From Prostheceraeus crozeri (lineage: Eukaryota; Platyhelminthes; Polycladida; Euryleptidae), in contig CAJQUW010005272.1 in the NCBI GenBank assembly GCA_907163375.1, forward strand, positions 124,001 to 188,000: a stretch of DNA of 64,000 bases, in the 5' to 3' direction. A program made the translations under genes and the position numbers. This document shows, piece by piece, positions 60,001 to 64,000 of this stretch. Under the pieces are notes generated by a model. It searched no databases. It saw only the letters and a program-made list of their open reading frames with translations, and was not told the origin of the DNA. Position 1 is the stretch's first letter; each line of letters begins with the position of its first letter.

Positions 60001-63000
60001 GTGAGCGGACTCCAGCACTCCTCCCTCTCCGTCTCACTGCACACCGCTCCCTGTCCTTCCTGCCCATCCCCGATGATGTTGGTGGTCGGACTCGAACCCT
60101 CCTTTCTCTCCGTCTCACTGCACGCCGCTCCCAGTCCTTCCTGCCCAACCCCGATGATGTTGGTGCTCGGTCTCGAGTCCTCCTCCCTCTCCGTCTCACT
60201 GCACTGCGCTCCCTGTCCTTCCTGCCCATCCCCGATGATGTTGGTGGTCGGACTCCATCCCTGCTCCCTCTCCGTCTTACTGCGCACAGCTAGCTGTCTT
60301 TCCTGCCCATCCGCGATGATGTTGGTGGTCGGACTCGATCCCTCCTCCTTCTCCGTCTCACTGCACACAGCTCCCTGAACTTCCTGCTCATCCCCGATGA
60401 TGTTGGTGGTCGGACTCGAGCACTCCTCCCTCTCCGTCTCACTGCACGCCGCTTCCTGTCCTTCCTGCCCATCTCCGATGATGTTGGTGGTCGGACTCGA
60501 ACCATCCTCCCTCTCCGTCTCACTGCACACCGCTCCCTGTCCTTCCCACCCATCTATGATGATGTTGGTTGGCGGACTCGAGCCCTCCTCCCTCTCCGTC
60601 TCACTGCACACCGCTCCCTGTCCTTCCTGCCCATCTCCGATGATGTTGGTGAGCGGACTCGAGCACTCCTCCCTCTCCGTCTCACTGCGCACCGCTCCCT
60701 GTCCTTCCTACCCATCCTCGATGATGTTGGTGGTCGGACTCGAGTCCTCCTCCCTCTCCGTCTCACTGCACACCGCTCCCTGTCCTTCCTGCCCATCCCC
60801 GATGATGTTGGTGAGCGGACTCGAGCCCTCCTCCCTCTCCGTCTTACTGCGCACAGCTAGCTGTCCTTCCTGCCCATCTCCGATGATGTTGGTGGTCGGA
60901 CTCGAGCCCTCCTCCCTCTCCGTCTCACTGCACACCGCTCTCTGTCCTTCCTGCCATCCCCGATGATGTTGGTGGTCGGACTCGAGCCCTCCTCCCTCTC
61001 CGTCTCACTGCGCATCGCTAGATGTCCTTCCTGCCCATCGCCGATGATGTTGGTGGTCGGACTCGATCCCTCCTCCCTCTCCTTCTCACTGCGCACAGCT
61101 CCCTGTCCTTCCTGCCCATCCCCGATGATGTTGGTCAGCGGACTCGAGCCCTCCTCTCTCTCTGTCTCACTGCACACCGCTGCCTGTTCTTCCTGCCCAT
61201 CCCCGATGATGTTGGTGGTCGGACTCGAACCCTCCTCCCTCTCCGTCTCACTGCACACCGCTCCCTGTCCTTCCTGCCCATCCCCGATGATGTTGGTTGT
61301 CGGACTCGAGCATTCCTCCCTCTCCGTCTCACTGCACACCGCTCCCTGTCCTTCCTGCCTATCCCCGATGATGTTGGTGAGCGGACTCGAGCCCTCCTCT
61401 CTCTCTGTCTCACTGCACACCGCTGCCTGTCCTTCCTACCCATCCCCGATGATGTTGGTGGTCGGACTCGAACCCTCCTCCCTCTCCGTCTCACTGCACA
61501 CCGCTCCCTGTCCTTCCTGCCCATCCCCGATGATGTTGGTTGTCGGACTCGAGCATTCCTCCCTCTCCGTCTCACTGCACACCGCTCCCTGTCCTTCCTG
61601 CCTATCCCCGATGATGTTGGTGAGCGGACTCGAGCCCTCCTCTCTCTCTGTCTCACTGCACACCGCTGCCTGTCCTTCCTGCCCATCCCCGATGATGTTG
61701 GTGGTCGGACTCGAGTCCTCCTCCCTCTCCGTCTTACACCACACTGCTCCCTATCCTTCCTGCCCATCCCCGATGATGTTGGTGAGCGGACTCGAGCCCT
61801 CCTCCCTCTCTGTCTCACTGCACACCGCTCCCTGTCCTTCCTGCACATCCCCGATGATGTTGGTGGTCGGACTCGAACCCTCCTCCCTCTCCGTCTCACT
61901 GCACACCGCTCCCTGTCCTTCTTGCCCATCGCCGATGATGTTGCTGAGCGGACTCGAGCACTCCTCCCTCTCCGTCTCACTGTGCACCGCTCCCTGTCCT
62001 TCCTGCCCATCACCGATGATGTTGGTGGTCGGACTCGATCCCTCCTACCTCTCCGTCTAACTGCACGCCGCTCCCTGTCCTTCCTGCCCATCCGCGATGG
62101 TGTTGGTGGACGGACTCGAGCACTCCTCCCTCTCCGTCTCACTGCACACCGCTCCCTATCCTTCCTGCCCATCCCCGATGATGTTGGTGGTCGGACTCGA
62201 GCACTTCTCCCTCTCCGTCTCACTGCACCCCGCTCCCTGTCCTTCCTGCCCATCCCCGATGATGTTGGTGAGCGGACTCGAGCCCTCCTCCCTCTCTGTC
62301 TCACTGCACACCGCTCCCTGTCCTTCCTGACCATCCCCGATGATGTTGGTGGTCGGACTCGAGCCCTCCTCCCTCTCCGTCTCACTGCACACCGCTCCCT
62401 GTCCTTCCTGCCCATCCCCGAAGATGTTGGTGAGCGGACTCGAGCCCTCCTCCCTCTCCGTCTCACTGCACACCGCTCCCTGTCCTTCCTGCCCATCCCC
62501 GATGATGGTTGTGAGCGGACTCGATCCCTCCTCCCTCTCCGTCTCACTGCACACCGCTCCCTGTCCTTGCTGCTCATCCCCGATGATGTTGGTGATCGGA
62601 CTCGAGCAGTCCTCCCTCTCCGTCTCACTGCGCACCGCTAGCTGTCCTTCCTGCCTATCCCCGATGATGTTGGTGAGCGGAATCTAGCCCTCCTCCCTCT
62701 CCGTCTTACTGCGCACAGCTAGCTGTCCTTCCTGCCCATCCGCGATGATGTTGGTGGTCGGACTCGATCCCTCTTCCCTCTCTGTCTCACTGCGCACCGC
62801 TAGATGTCCTTCCTGCCCATCCCCGATGATGTTGGTGGTCGGACTCGATCCCTCCTCCCTCTCCGTCTTACACCACACTGTTCCCTGTGGTTCCTGCCCA
62901 TCCCCGATGATGTTGGTGAGCGGACTCAAGCACTCCTCCCTCTCCGTCTCACTGCACACCGCTCCCTGTCCTTCCTGCCCATCCCCGATGATGTTGGTGA

Positions 63001-64000
63001 GCGGACTCAAGCACTCCTCCCTCTCCGTCTCACTGCACTACGCTCCCTGTCCTTCCTGCCCATCCCCGATGATGTTGGTGGTCGGACTCGAACCCTCCTT
63101 TCTCTCCGTCTCACTGCACGCCGCTCCCTGTCCTTCCTGCCCATCCCCGATGATGTTGGTGCTCGGTCTCGAGTCCTCCTCCCTCTCCGTCTCACTGCAC
63201 TGCGCTCCCTGTCCTTCCTGCCCATCCCCGATGATGTTGGTGGTCGGACTCGATCCCTGCTCCCTCTCCGTCTTACTGCGCACAGCTAGCTGTCCTTCCT
63301 GCCCATCCGCGATGATGTTGGTGGTCGGACTCGATCCCTCCTCCTTCTCCGTCTCACTGCACACAGCTCCCTGAACTTCCTGCCCATCCCCGATGATGTT
63401 GGTGGTCGGACTCGAGCCCTCCTCCCTCTCCGTCTCACTGCGCACCGCTAGATGTCCTTCCTGCCCATCTCCGATGATGTTGGTGGTCGGACTCGAACCA
63501 TCCTCCCTCTCCGTTTCACTGCACGCCGCTCCCTGTCCTTCCTGCCCATCCGCGATGATGTTGTTGAGCGGACTCGAGCACTCCTCCCTCTCCGTCTCAC
63601 TGCACACCGCTCCCTGTCCTTCCCACCCATCTATGATGATGTTGGTTGGCGGACTCGAGCACTCCTCCCTCTCCGTCTCACTGCACACCGCTCCCTGTCC
63701 TTCCTGCCCATCTCCGATGATGTTGGTGAGCGGACTCGAGCCCTCCTCCCTCTCCGTCTCACTGCGCACCGCTCCCTGTCCTTCCTACCCATCCTCGATG
63801 ATGTTGGTTGTCGGACTCGAGTCCTCCTCCCTCTCCGTCTCACTGCACACCGCTCCCTGTCCTTCCCACCCATCTATGGTGATGTTGGTTGGCGGACTCG
63901 AGCATTCCTCCCTCTCCGTCTCACTGCACACCGCTCCCTGTCCTTCCTGCCCATCTCCGATGATGTTGGTGAGGGGACTCGAGCACTCCTCCCTCTCCGT
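36030..64000 (+). repeat. 81-bp satellite array (array 2), leaves at right edge
   Basis: About 345 head-to-tail units of 81 bp. Early starts (GATGATGTTGGTG) fall at 36030 and 36111. The + strand unit is pyrimidine-rich: GATGATGTTGGTG, then GTCGGACTCGATCCCTCC or AGCGGACTCGAGCCCTCC, CTCTCCGTCTCACTGC, ACACCGCTCCCTGTCC and TTCCTGCCCATCCCC. Two main subtypes, GGTGGTC and GGTGAGC, are interspersed, and many units hold CTCGAG. Marker variants recur in blocks, showing duplication of multi-unit segments. The first two units are more diverged, as usual at array edges. Four frames stay open for kilobases (for example 39104-43321, 1405 codons) because 81 is divisible by three and the unit lacks stops in them. 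These are not annotated as genes. Confidence 0.98.

Noticed and set aside
36030..64000. CRISPR array
   Set aside because: There are no unique spacers between constant repeats; the whole 81-bp unit repeats head to tail. The genome is eukaryotic.

Overview
This is a eukaryotic, almost certainly invertebrate metazoan, window. The evidence is an intron-rich paladin (PALD1-like) gene on the + strand, introns of about 11 and 14 kb full of animal-type mobile elements (piggyBac, Tc1/mariner, CR1-like LINE, Penelope-like elements, a retroelement reverse transcriptase, an LTR), and a cytoplasmic-type tRNA. No species can be named from the sequence alone.

Layout. 1-5640 is a 34-bp minisatellite that enters from the left edge. 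5712-35960 holds seven internal exons of the paladin-like gene (5712-5816, 8617-8712, 19593-19727, 20105-20464, 34543-34968, 35606-35746, 35805-35960). All junctions inside the window are phase 0. The exons run from late in the first phosphatase-like domain through the second domain and its CX5R loop. The 5' exons lie left of the window and the last exon(s) probably right of it. 36030-64000 is an 81-bp satellite of about 345 units that leaves at the right edge.

Intron contents, left to right: a near-perfect 744-bp palindromic MITE (6907-7650); a 90-bp TA-flanked mini-element; a decayed reverse transcriptase gene (9675-11560); a long inverted repeat (12022-14408); a tandem duplication with one copy interrupted by an internally deleted piggyBac and the other by a Penelope-like fragment; a palindrome-rich element (18197-18873); a probable LTR; a Tc1 transposase tail abutting a CR1-like LINE on the - strand; a compact region of tandem predicted RNA pseudoknots (28055-28340); a tRNA-Thr(AGT)-like locus; and a Tc1-like element with 175-bp inverted ends that itself carries a nested Penelope-like element.

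The most unusual points are: (1) four successive H-type pseudoknots, three with the same GGACCTT loop but different, fully compensated stems; (2) the two satellites share a common core in opposite orientation and each stops about 70 bp from a paladin exon; (3) the exon next to the big satellite ends in a GC-type splice donor. The long open frames inside both satellites are by-products of repeat composition, not genes.
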